Notes under the pieces: generated by a model
What the model saw: only the letters and a program-made list of their open reading frames with translations
Databases searched by the model: none
What the model was told of the DNA's origin: nothing
Shown here: in pieces, positions 52,214-60,817 of the stretch
Layout of the letters: each line of letters starts with the position of its first letter
Numbering within the stretch: position 1 is the first letter of the stretch
Made by a program: the position numbers and the translations under genes
Origin: JACVRW01 sp963751105
GTDB taxonomy: Bacteria; Actinomycetota; Thermoleophilia; Solirubrobacterales; Thermoleophilaceae
Direction: 5' to 3'
DNA: 64,000 bases
Assembly: GCA_963751105.1 (NCBI GenBank)
Contig: CAVVTG010000002.1
Location: 2,108,001 to 2,172,000 of the forward strand

Positions 52214-53865
52214 CCGTGCGGGCCGCGCTCGCCGCGGTGCTGATGCTGCTGTGTTGCACCGGCGTTGCCTCGGCTCAGGCGGACCGCGAACGGCCGCCGA
52301 AGCGCCCGAACATCGTCGTCGTAATGACCGACGACCAGACGCTCGAGTCGATGCGGGTGATGTCGGGCGTGCGGCGGTCCCTGGGTGAGCGGGGCACGAC
52401 CTTCGAGCGGGCCTTCGTGTCCAACCCGCTCTGCTGCCCGTCGCGCTCCACTCTGTTCACCGGCCAGTACTCCCACAACCACGGCGTGCTCGGCAACCAG
52501 CCTCCCGACGGCGGCTACGGGCGCCTCAACAAGGCCGAGTGGCTGCCGATCTGGCTGCAGCAGGCGGGCTACCGCACCGTGCACATCGGCAAGTTCCTCA
52601 ACCGCTACGGGGTGGACTCGCCCCCCACCGAGGTGCCACCGGGCTGGAGCGAGTGGTACGCCTCGGTGGACCCCTCGACCTACCAGTTCTACGGCTACAC
52701 GCTGAACGAGAACGGCCTGCTCAACACGTACGGCCTGGACCGCAACCCGCTCTTCTACTCCAGCGACTACTACGCCCAGCGAGCGATCTCCGTGATCCAG
52801 CGCATGGGCGAGACGCGCACGCCCTTCTTCCTCTCGGTGGCCTTCCTCGGGCCGCACAGCGGCGGTCCGAGGGACGCGGACGATCCGGCCGGCCAGCCCA
52901 CGCCGGCGCCGGCGCCGCGGCACATCAACCGCTTCGCCGCCGAGCCGGTGCCGCAGGATCCCTCGTTCAACGAGTCCGACGTCTCGGACAAGCCGACCTT
53001 CATCCAGGCGCGGCCGCCGATCAACCAGCGGCGTGCGCTGGGCATCGAGGAGAACTACCGCCAGCGGCTCGAGTCGCTGCTGTCCATCGACGAGGGCGTG
53101 GTCCGCATGGTGGACACGCTGCGAGCCGAGGGCGAGCTCGACAACACGCTGATCGTGTTCACCAGCGACAACGGCTTCTTCCACGGGGAGCACCGCCTGC
53201 CCAGCGGCAAGGTGCTCGTCTACGAGCCGTCGATCCGGGTGCCGCTCCTGATGCGCGGCCCTGGCGTGCCGGAGGGCGCGCGCCGACGCCAGCTGGTCAC
53301 GAACGCCGATCTCGCTCCCACCATCCTCGAGGCGGCGCGCGCCGACGCGACCCTGCCCCAGGACGGCCGCTCGCTGTTCGGGCTGATGGAGGATCGCGGC
53401 CTCGAGTGGGGTCGCGACCTGCTCGTCGAGGGCGCGCCGGGCGTGAACCAGCCGGCCTACGACGCGCTGCGCACCTACCGCTACGTGTACGTGCAGCACG
53501 CCAACGGCGAGCGCGAGCTGTACGACCTGCAGCGCGACCCGAGCCAGCTCACGAGCCTCCATGCGGACCCGGCCTACGCGGACGTGCAGGCCGAGCTGGC
53601 CGAGCGGCTGGGGCTGCTGTCGGTGTGCCGCGGGCGCGGCTGCCGCGCCAAGCCGGAGACGCGCCTGGCCGTGCGCGACTGCCGGGCGCGCGTACGCGGC
53701 TCGGGCATCGACAAAGTCCTGTTCCGCAGTGCCCGCGTGCGGCGCGCGGACGCGGCCCGGCCCTTCGGCTCACGAGTGGGCGGGCGCAGCCTGCGGGCTC
53801 GCGTTCAGACCGACGACGGCCGGGTGCTCACGCTCGACCGGCGGCTGCCGCGCGCCTGTCGCTGA
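52210..53865 (+). CDS. Secreted sulfatase, copy 2
   Basis: The GTG start overlaps the previous stop (GTGA), so translation is coupled. The 551-residue paralogue has a signal peptide (about 1-23), PNIVVVMTDDQT, the formylglycine motif C75-C-P-S-R in NPLCCPSRSTLFTGQY, and FTSDNGFFHGEHRL. It shares the C-terminal extension (RLAVRDCRARVRGSGI, ending ACR) with copy 1, including two Cys. The two proteins differ mainly in the loops after the formylglycine site, so they may cut different sulfate esters or work on one polymer together. Confidence 0.88.
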   Translation: MTVRAALAAVLMLLCCTGVASAQADRERPPKRPNIVVVMTDDQTLESMRVMSGVRRSLGERGTTFERAFVSNPLCCPSRSTLFTGQYSHNHGVLGNQPPDGGYGRLNKAEWLPIWLQQAGYRTVHIGKFLNRYGVDSPPTEVPPGWSEWYASVDPSTYQFYGYTLNENGLLNTYGLDRNPLFYSSDYYAQRAISVIQRMGETRTPFFLSVAFLGPHSGGPRDADDPAGQPTPAPAPRHINRFAAEPVPQDPSFNESDVSDKPTFIQARPPINQRRALGIEENYRQRLESLLSIDEGVVRMVDTLRAEGELDNTLIVFTSDNGFFHGEHRLPSGKVLVYEPSIRVPLLMRGPGVPEGARRRQLVTNADLAPTILEAARADATLPQDGRSLFGLMEDRGLEWGRDLLVEGAPGVNQPAYDALRTYRYVYVQHANGERELYDLQRDPSQLTSLHADPAYADVQAELAERLGLLSVCRGRGCRAKPETRLAVRDCRARVRGSGIDKVLFRSARVRRADAARPFGSRVGGRSLRARVQTDDGRVLTLDRRLPRACR

Positions 53866-53961
53866 GCGGCGGTCGAGCGGCCCCGCGCGGCACCCCCCGT
53901 CCGCAGAGCCCTCGCGCCTTCGGCTCTCGCTTAGCTCTCCTCGTCGCGCATTGCAGGAGCA

Positions 53962-54007
53962 GCGACATCATCCCCGCTTTTCCACAGTCCAGCACTGGCG
54001 ATGTCGC
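53962..54007. repeat. Inverted repeat downstream of the sulfatase genes
   Basis: GCGACATC (53962-53969) is the reverse complement of GATGTCGC (54000-54007) with 30 bases between. It could form a hairpin at the sulfatase mRNA 3' end or bind a protein. There is no T-run for an intrinsic terminator. The rest of 53866-54099 shows nothing recognisable. Confidence 0.35.
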
Positions 54008-54099
54008 GACCTGGTGCTGAAGCACGCGGGCCACGGCCGCTGCCCTTTTGAGCCCTCTCACCGGCGCAGGGCGACCCCGCGCTAGCCTTGGGCTCCCGC

Positions 54100-55926
54100 A
54101 TGGAAGTCGAGGCGGCAGTCGACTGGCGTGACCGCCAGGTTTCGGCCGCGGAGGCGGTCTCGGTCGTGCGCCCTGGCGACAGGGTCTTCGTCGGCAGCGC
54201 CTGCGCCACTCCGCGCACTCTGATGGATGCGCTGGAGCAATCTAGGCGGCCCGGTGTTGTCCTCGTGCATTTCCTCACCGACCGGGTGGGCACGGGGCAG
54301 CCGCCCCGCACGAACTATCGGCATCGCGTGTTCTACGTCGGGCGCGACGTTCGCGCCCTGCATGATGTCCGCGCTCTGCGCGAGTCGGGTCTGGTGGAGT
54401 ACGTGCCGCTCTCCCTCGGGGACGTCCCCGGGCTGTTCCGCAATGGTCAGATCCCGCTTGACGTCGCGATGGTGCAGGTTGCGCCGCCCGAACCGGACGG
54501 TACCTGCAGCCTGGGGATATCGGTGGACGTGACCAAGGCCGCGGCGCTGGCCGCCCGCACCGTGATCGCCGAGGTCAACCCGGCGATGCCTCGCACCGCG
54601 GGTGACAGCCGGATTCCGGTCGATCGAATCGCGAGTTTCGTGCCGGTCGAGACCCCAGTGGTGGAGTATCTCCACGAGCCGGCCGGCGAGGTAGCCGAGC
54701 AGATCGCCCGCTACGTCGCCCGGCTGATCGACCATCGGTCGACGCTTCAGGTGGGCCTCGGCCGAGTACCGAACGAGATGCTGGCTCACCTGACCAACCG
54801 GCGCGACCTGGCGATCCACTCGGACGTCATCACGGAGCCGATCGTCGATCTCGTCGCCGCCGGCGTCGTCACCGGCCCGGTGGCGACGAGCTGGGCAATG
54901 GGCTCGAGGCGCCTCTACGACCTGGTGGACGACGATGCCAGATTCACCTTTCATCCGATCGAGTACATCTGCGACCCAACGGTCATCGGGAGCCAGGAGC
55001 GGATGGTGTCGGTGACCCAGGCCTTCACCATCGACCTCACCGGTCAGGTGTCAACCGAAAGCCTCGACGGCGCGCTGTACGGGGGAGTCTCCACCGGACC
55101 GGCGTTTCACCGCGGGGCCCTTGCCTCTCCCGGCGGAATGGCAATCGTCTGCCTCGCCTCGCGGACCCCAGCCGGCCGGTCTGCCATCTCGCTCGAGCTT
55201 GGGCCCGGCGAGGCGGTGGCGATCCCACGGGCGGACGTGCACTGGGTGATCACCGAGTACGGCACCGCATACCTGTTCGGCCGCTCGCTTGCCGAGCGCG
55301 CGGTCGCACTGATCGAGATCGCGCATCCCGATGTCCGCAGGGAGTTGCTCGACGCCGCCATCGAGAGGGACCTTGTCGGTGCCACGCAGCAGCTGCGCAG
55401 CCGCACCGCCTATCCGGTAGCCCAGGTGCGCGACGTCCGGCTGAACGATGACCGCGAGGTGCGCCTGCGCCCCACGCGCACGAGCGACACCCAAGCGATG
55501 CAGGACCTCTTCTATCGACTCAGCGAGGACGACCGGGAGACCCGGTTCCTCCACAAGCTGAAATCGCTCACCGACACGGCCGCCCAACACCTCTGCAGCG
55601 TCGACTACGAGGAGGAGATGGCCTTTGCCGCCGTCGTCGGGCCGTCGGCGCACGAACGCATCGTGGCCGCCAGCTGCTACTACCTGAGTCCCGCCACCCG
55701 CCTGGCCGAGGTCGCGTACATGGTGGATCCGGACTGGCAGGGCGTGGGCCTCGGAGGAATCCTGCACGCGAGACTCGTCGAGTACGCCCGCGAGCACGGC
55801 GCTCGCGGCCTGACCGCGGACATGTTGCTCGGCAATTCACGCATGATGCGCGTCTTCAAACGCGGCGATCACTCGCTAAGCATCAAGACGGACGCGGGCG
55901 TCCAAGAGCTGACCATGCTCTTCTAA
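54100..55926 (+). CDS. Acetyl-CoA hydrolase/CoA-transferase fused to a GNAT acetyltransferase domain
   Basis: From ATG 54100 the 608-residue protein has an N-terminal two-domain class I CoA-transferase/acetyl-CoA hydrolase region (about 10-445). GDRVFVGSACATPRTLMDAL lies at the start and a catalytic-type Glu in WVITEYGTAYLFGRSL (about 380-396). A GNAT domain (about 455-595) follows, with RLRPTRTSDTQAMQDLFYRL, AEVAYMVDPDWQGVGLGGIL (the Q/R-x-x-G-x-G/A loop) and GLTADMLLGNSRMMRVFKRG. The fusion could acetylate a protein or small amine while handling acyl-CoA, or the GNAT domain may be regulatory. An alternative TTG start lies 12 bases upstream. Confidence 0.83.
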   Translation: MEVEAAVDWRDRQVSAAEAVSVVRPGDRVFVGSACATPRTLMDALEQSRRPGVVLVHFLTDRVGTGQPPRTNYRHRVFYVGRDVRALHDVRALRESGLVEYVPLSLGDVPGLFRNGQIPLDVAMVQVAPPEPDGTCSLGISVDVTKAAALAARTVIAEVNPAMPRTAGDSRIPVDRIASFVPVETPVVEYLHEPAGEVAEQIARYVARLIDHRSTLQVGLGRVPNEMLAHLTNRRDLAIHSDVITEPIVDLVAAGVVTGPVATSWAMGSRRLYDLVDDDARFTFHPIEYICDPTVIGSQERMVSVTQAFTIDLTGQVSTESLDGALYGGVSTGPAFHRGALASPGGMAIVCLASRTPAGRSAISLELGPGEAVAIPRADVHWVITEYGTAYLFGRSLAERAVALIEIAHPDVRRELLDAAIERDLVGATQQLRSRTAYPVAQVRDVRLNDDREVRLRPTRTSDTQAMQDLFYRLSEDDRETRFLHKLKSLTDTAAQHLCSVDYEEEMAFAAVVGPSAHERIVAASCYYLSPATRLAEVAYMVDPDWQGVGLGGILHARLVEYAREHGARGLTADMLLGNSRMMRVFKRGDHSLSIKTDAGVQELTMLF

Positions 55927-56088
55927 CGGCCATGATCGTGCGGAGCGCGAGCCGGAGGCGACATGTGACGGAGTCGGCCGTACCATCGCTCCCGTGAGCC
56001 CGGGCGAGAGGATCAGGCGCCGAGCTGGGGCACGGATGCTTACAGGTGACGCCCCCGATCGGGCCCGCCGAGCGCGGGACGGTCGGCA

Positions 56089-58083
56089 GTGAACGGCCTA
56101 TCCGCAAGGAGCGGCTCAACCTGCGCTGCGGCGGCGCGGGATCGGTCCGCCTACACGCCCGACCGACTGGCCGAGCGGATGCTGGCGTCGGGTCGCGCCC
56201 GGGAGGGCGAGCGCAAGCTCGTGACCGTGCTGTTCGCAGACGTGGTCGGCTCGATGGAGTTGGCCGAGCGGCTCGGCCCGGAGGAGTGGCGGCGCGTGAT
56301 GGATCGCTGCTTGGCGATCCTGTGCGAGGGGGTCCACCGCTTCGATGGGATGGTCGACCAGTTCACGGGCGATGGGCTGATGGCTCTGTTTGGGGCGCCC
56401 CTCGCACAGGAGGACCACGCCGCCCGCGCCTGTCACGCGGCGCTGCGGCTGCTGGAGCAGCTCACCGGCTACGCAGCCGAGCTGCGCCGCGCCCGCGGGT
56501 TGGAGTTTGCCGTCCGCATCGGGCTGAACTCCGGCGAGGTGGTGACGGGGCCGATCGGGGACGACCTGACACTGCAATACGCCGCCGTGGGCCACGCGGT
56601 CGGGTTGGGGCGGCGGGTCGAGTCGCTTGCGGCCCCGAACACCACGTTCGTGTCGCAGGACACGGCGACGCTGGTGGAGGGCTACTTCGAGCTGCGCGAT
56701 CGCGGCATGCGCGAGGTCAAGGGCGTGAGCGAGCCGGTGCGTGTCTATGAGCTGGCGGGGCTGGGGCGCCTGCGAAGCCATCTCGAGGTATCGCGGGCGC
56801 GCGGCCTGTCGCGGTTCGTGGGGCGCGAGCGGGAGCTGGCGGCGCTCCAGTCGGCGCTCGCGAGCGCCCGAGAGGGCTCCGGCCAGGTGGTGGGGATCGT
56901 GGGAGAGGCGGGGATCGGCAAGAGCCGACTCTGCTACGAGTTCGGCGAGCGCTGCCGGAGGAGCGGGATCGAGGTGTCGGCCGGGCAGTGCACCGCCCGC
57001 GGCGCGCGCCAGCCGCTGCTGCTTGTGCGCGAACTCGTGCGCTCCGTCTTCGGCGTCACCGACTGGGATACCGAGCGGGCGGTGCGCGACAAGGTGGCGG
57101 GCCGGACCATTCTCCTCGACCCGTCGGTCGAAGACGAGCTGCCGCTCATCCTCGAGTTGCTCGGAATCCCAGGCGATGGGCCCTCCGCGGGCTCGGAGCG
57201 AGATGGCAAGCTGCTCTTTCCGACACTGAGGCGCCTGCTGCTCGGCGGGCCGGGGACTGGGCCGCGCGTGATCGTGGCCGAGGAGCTGCGCTGGATCGAT
57301 CCACCGAGCGAGGCGTTCCTGAAGTCGCTCGCCGAGGCGCTGTCCCCCACACCCACCCTGTTGGTGGCGAGTTTTCGGCCTGAATACCGGGCCCGTTGGC
57401 TCCGGGCCTTCAATTACACGGCGCTTCCGCTGAGACCGCTCGATGAACCGTCGCTTGCCGCCCTTCTCCGCGATCGGCTCGGCACCGATCCCTCGCTCGT
57501 GCGGCTGGCCGAGCGCATCCCGGACCGTGCGGGCGGCAACCCCTTCTTCGTGGAGGAGCTGATCCGCGACATGGTCGAGAGCGGTGGCCTCGAGGGCGAG
57601 CGCGGCGCCTTTCGGGCCGCCGCTCCGATCGACGAGGCGGCGCTGCCCGCCACGGTGCAGACGGTGCTTGCGGCGCGCATCGACCGGCTCTCCCAGCGGG
57701 ACCGGACCGTCCTGCAGGCCGCGGCGGTGATCGGGCACCGGTTCACCGAGCCACTGCTGAAGCGAGTGACCGGGCTCGATGACAAGGAGTTGGGTGCAGC
57801 GCTACGAGCGCTGGTCGGGGCCGATCTGCTCGTCCGGAGCGCTACAACCGCAGCCGGGTTCGCCTTCAAGCACGACCTCACCCAGGAGGTCGCCTACCGC
57901 TCCGAGCTCAGCGAGCGGCGCGCGCGCATCCACGGCGCCGTGGCGCGCGCCCTCGAGCAGCAACACCCCGACAAGCGCGACGAGCTCGCGGCGCTGATAA
58001 CACACCACCTCGAAGAAGCCGGCGAGAGCACGCAGCGCTACAGGGACGCCCACGGGCCAGCACCGCGCGGAGGACGCCGCTGA
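56089..58083 (+). CDS. Class III cyclase-like/AAA ATPase regulator, C-terminally truncated
   Basis: The 664-residue frame (GTG start; upstream start uncertain) has a class III nucleotide-cyclase domain (about 35-215: LVTVLFADVVGSMELAERLG, QFTGDGLMALFGAP). The residues after YAAVGH are HAVGLGRRVE, not the DxVNLAAR of active cyclases, so it is probably inactive, as is common in this family. An AAA/STAND ATPase follows with Walker A GEAGIGKSR (about 280) and VIVAEELRWID. Related proteins usually continue with several hundred residues of TPR; this one stops after LEEAGESTQRYRDAHGPAPR, where similarity ends. It is likely a regulator with a lost C-terminus. Confidence 0.7.
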   Translation: MNGLSARSGSTCAAAARDRSAYTPDRLAERMLASGRAREGERKLVTVLFADVVGSMELAERLGPEEWRRVMDRCLAILCEGVHRFDGMVDQFTGDGLMALFGAPLAQEDHAARACHAALRLLEQLTGYAAELRRARGLEFAVRIGLNSGEVVTGPIGDDLTLQYAAVGHAVGLGRRVESLAAPNTTFVSQDTATLVEGYFELRDRGMREVKGVSEPVRVYELAGLGRLRSHLEVSRARGLSRFVGRERELAALQSALASAREGSGQVVGIVGEAGIGKSRLCYEFGERCRRSGIEVSAGQCTARGARQPLLLVRELVRSVFGVTDWDTERAVRDKVAGRTILLDPSVEDELPLILELLGIPGDGPSAGSERDGKLLFPTLRRLLLGGPGTGPRVIVAEELRWIDPPSEAFLKSLAEALSPTPTLLVASFRPEYRARWLRAFNYTALPLRPLDEPSLAALLRDRLGTDPSLVRLAERIPDRAGGNPFFVEELIRDMVESGGLEGERGAFRAAAPIDEAALPATVQTVLAARIDRLSQRDRTVLQAAAVIGHRFTEPLLKRVTGLDDKELGAALRALVGADLLVRSATTAAGFAFKHDLTQEVAYRSELSERRARIHGAVARALEQQHPDKRDELAALITHHLEEAGESTQRYRDAHGPAPRGGRR

Positions 58084-58110
58084 CCCCGCGGAACGTGTTG
58101 CCGCGGGTGG

Positions 58111-58263
58111 TCACGTAGCGTTTGCGGGCGGTTGCAAGCGTGCTCGAGCCTGCAGCCGAAGCTCTCGGCCAGCGCGCGCCCGTTCTCCAGGGCGATCGAC
58201 GGTCTGCTCGACCGCATGCACACCCTGCTCGGTCCAGTCAACGAGAACGATGTACCTGGGCAT
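58111..58263 (-). pseudogene. GYD-domain protein, frameshifted and truncated
   Basis: The ATG at 58263 has an excellent AAGGAGGAG site and begins MPRYIVLVDWTEQGVHAVEQ, the start of GYD-family proteins. After TVDR the expected helix (ENGRALAESFGCRLEHA) is in the next frame, so one base is inserted or deleted near 58190. The G-x-Y-D motif and the C-terminal half are missing because the sequence runs into the truncated cyclase-type gene. It is a remnant. The family is small, soluble and of unknown function. Confidence 0.65.
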
Positions 58264-58473
58264 CCCTTTCTCCTCCTTCACGTGGTCGCGACCCCGACAG
58301 CCGCGCGGTGCCCCGCCGCCACCGCCGCGACACCCAACCCGTGTGGCCGTGTCGCTCGATCGCGACAACAGCCTGCCCTCACGCGGTGAACCGGGGGCGG
58401 GTACACGGCCGGTCCGGGCTCTCCTGGCACGACCCTCTCGACGCCGGCTTGGATGACTCCTCGCCCGGCGAAT

Positions 58474-59769
58474 CTAGGCCGCGGCGGGTACGCCGGCGGG
58501 CACCGGCCCGAGCACGCGACGCGTGTAGTCGTTTTCGAAGCGGCCCTCCGGATCGAGCCGAGCCCGCACCGTCGCGAAGCGCTCCCACTCGGGATAGCGG
58601 GGGGCGAGCGTGGCCGCCGTCTGGTAGTGGCGCTTGCCCCAGTGCGGACGCCCGCCGTACTCGTCCATGATCGCCTCGACGCCGCGGAAGTAGGTCTCGT
58701 ACTCCATGCCCAGGTACTGGTGCACGGCGATATAGGCGGTGGGGCGGCCGTGCGCGGTGGACAGGAGGGCGTCGTCGGGCGCCACCACGCGCAACTCGAT
58801 GGGGAAGCCGACCGGCAGCCGGCGGCGCTCGATCAGGGTCAGCACGCGCTCGAGCGCCTCGGCGGCGTGCTCGCGCGGGATCCCGTACTCCATCTCCGTG
58901 AACCGGACCAGGCGGACGTTGGCGAACACGCGGTTGCTCGCGTCGAGGTGCTCGGCGCCCCCGAGCACCGAGGCGATGCCGCGGTTGAGCGACGGGATCA
59001 GCGCCGGGACTCGCCGTCCGAGCCGGCAGGCCAGGCCGAGCGCGGCGTTCTCCAGCAGCACGTCACGGAGGAAGGCCTTGGCGCGGCCCGGCGGCTCGGG
59101 TGGCCGGTCGGTGCGCTGCGAGGTGAGGGTGAGCGCCCTCCGCGTGTAGGGCATCACGAAGGCCTCGAAGTGATCGTGGGCGTCCACCTGCCGGTCGAGT
59201 CCGGCCAGCACGTCGTCGAGTGGGCGCGGCGCGTCCACCCGATGGACGGTGAAGGCGGGAACGCAGCGCAGGGTCACCGCCGTGATCGCGCCCAGGGCGC
59301 CCAGGCTCACCTGGGCCGCCCGCAGCTCGTCGCCTTCGCTGATCTCCCGCAGCTCGCCCGACCCGTCCACCAGTCGCACGGCGCTCACCCGCGACGAGAT
59401 GTTGCCGAACCGCCCGCCCGTGCCGTGGGTCGCCGTGGAGATGGCCCCGGCGAGCGTCTGCGGATCCACGTCGCCCTGGTTCTCCATGGCCAGGCCCCGG
59501 GCCTGCAGCTCCTCGCCCAGCCTGCGCAGGGTGATGCCAGCCTCCACGGTCACCTCGTGGCCGTCGACTTCGAGCACCCGGTCCATCCCGGCGAGGTCGA
59601 CCATCACGCCGTCCGTGCAGGCGATGTCGGTGAACGAGTGCCCCGAGCCCGCGACCTTCACCCGCGGGGCTGCGGCCACGATCCGGGCGAGCTCCTCCTC
59701 CGACTCCGGACGCTCGATGCGGGCCGGCGCGCAGCGCTGCTGGCGGGCCCAGTTCGTCCAGGTAGCCAA
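58474..59769 (-). CDS. FAD-linked sugar lactone oxidase (D-arabinono-1,4-lactone oxidase-like)
   Basis: The 431-residue protein starts at TTG 59769 (LATWTNWARQQRCAPARIER), four bases after the trxB stop. It has a covalent-flavin His in KVAGSGHSFTDIACTDG, GALGAITAVTLRCVP and the ALO-type C-terminal HWGKRHYQTAATL followed by RLDPEGRFENDYTRRVL. Related enzymes oxidise D-arabinono- or L-gulono-1,4-lactone to vitamin-C-like products, or aldoses. The operon position after trxB suggests redox-related expression, but no direct link is known. No ATG is available near the start. Confidence 0.82.
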   Translation of the reverse strand: MATWTNWARQQRCAPARIERPESEEELARIVAAAPRVKVAGSGHSFTDIACTDGVMVDLAGMDRVLEVDGHEVTVEAGITLRRLGEELQARGLAMENQGDVDPQTLAGAISTATHGTGGRFGNISSRVSAVRLVDGSGELREISEGDELRAAQVSLGALGAITAVTLRCVPAFTVHRVDAPRPLDDVLAGLDRQVDAHDHFEAFVMPYTRRALTLTSQRTDRPPEPPGRAKAFLRDVLLENAALGLACRLGRRVPALIPSLNRGIASVLGGAEHLDASNRVFANVRLVRFTEMEYGIPREHAAEALERVLTLIERRRLPVGFPIELRVVAPDDALLSTAHGRPTAYIAVHQYLGMEYETYFRGVEAIMDEYGGRPHWGKRHYQTAATLAPRYPEWERFATVRARLDPEGRFENDYTRRVLGPVPAGVPAAA

Positions 59770-59773
59770 GCGG

Positions 59774-60817
59774 CTACGAGGCCGCCGACTCCGCCACGGC
59801 CTGGCCCGCCTCTTCCACGCGGTCGGGGTCAGGGGTCCAGTGCGCCTCCGGATCGATCGGCGTGTCGCGCAGATAGGCCTCGGCGTCGAGCGCGGCCATA
59901 CAGCCGGTGCCGGCGGCCGTGACCGCCTGGCGGTAGACACGGTCGGTCAGGTCGCCGGCGGCGAACACCCCGGCGAGCTTGGTCTTGGTCGAGCGGCCCT
60001 CGACGAGCACGTAGCCCTCGTCGTCCACGGGCAGCCGATCGGCCACCAGGTGAGAGTTGGGCTTGTGGCCGATGGCCACGAAGGCCCCGGTCACCATGAG
60101 CTCCTTATGCGAGCCGTCCTCGGTGTTCTCGAGCACGGCCTTCGCGAGCGAGCCGTTTTCTCCGGGCTCGAAGCGCTCCACCACGTAGGGCGTGATCAGC
60201 TCGATGTTGTCCATGGACTTCGCCCGGTCGAGCATGATCGCCGAGGCGCGGAACTCGTCGCGGCGGTGCACGATGCCCACCTTTCCGGCGAACTTGGCCA
60301 GGAAGGTCGCATCCTCCATCGCGGTGTCGCCCCCGCCGATCACGAGCGTCTCGTGGTCGCGGAAGAAGGCGGCGTCACAGGTGGCGCAGTAGGAGACACC
60401 ACGCGCCGCGAGCTCGTCCTCGCCGGGCACACCGAGCTTCTTCGGCTCGGCGCCCATCGCGAGGATGACCGCGCGCGTCTTTATCTCCTTGCCCGCCACG
60501 GTGACGGTGTGAGGAGACCCGTCGTCTGAGAGATCGATGGCGGTGGCGTCGTCGGTGATGAAGCGCGTGCCGAAACGCTCGGCCTGGTCGCGCAGGTCCT
60601 GCATCATCTGCGGACCCATCACGCCCTCGGGATAACCGGGGTAGTTCTCCACGTCGGTGGTCTGCTGGAGCAGCCCGCCCCAGGCGAAGCCCTCGATCAC
60701 GAGCGGATTTAGGTCCGCGCGCGACGTGTACAGCGCGGCGGTGTAGCCAGCGGGGCCACTGCCCACGATCACGACGTTCTCGGTGTCCTTGACCTCTGTA
60801 TCCATGTGTTCCCCCAT
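59774..60817 (-). CDS. trxB: Thioredoxin-disulfide reductase
   Basis: The 347-residue flavoprotein has an FAD loop VVIVGSGPAGYTAALYTSRA, active-site Cys144-Ala-Thr-Cys147 (GVSYCATCDAAFF), an NADPH loop VIGGGDTAMEDATFLAKFAG and GVFAAGDLTDRVYRQAVTAAG. It reduces thioredoxin with NADPH in the cytoplasm. The ATG at 60817 overlaps the flippase stop (TAATG); an inner ATG at 60805 has a better ribosome-binding site (GGGGGAACAC), and either could be used. The C-terminal ~35 residues (about 312-347) extend beyond the usual end. Confidence 0.92.
   Translation of the reverse strand: MGEHMDTEVKDTENVVIVGSGPAGYTAALYTSRADLNPLVIEGFAWGGLLQQTTDVENYPGYPEGVMGPQMMQDLRDQAERFGTRFITDDATAIDLSDDGSPHTVTVAGKEIKTRAVILAMGAEPKKLGVPGEDELAARGVSYCATCDAAFFRDHETLVIGGGDTAMEDATFLAKFAGKVGIVHRRDEFRASAIMLDRAKSMDNIELITPYVVERFEPGENGSLAKAVLENTEDGSHKELMVTGAFVAIGHKPNSHLVADRLPVDDEGYVLVEGRSTKTKLAGVFAAGDLTDRVYRQAVTAAGTGCMAALDAEAYLRDTPIDPEAHWTPDPDRVEEAGQAVAESAAS

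Noticed and set aside
53925..53975. Further copy of the dispersed repeat after the sulfatases
   Set aside because: Only short matches such as TCGCGCATTGCAGGAGCAGCG are present, with no second aligned unit or conserved linker.
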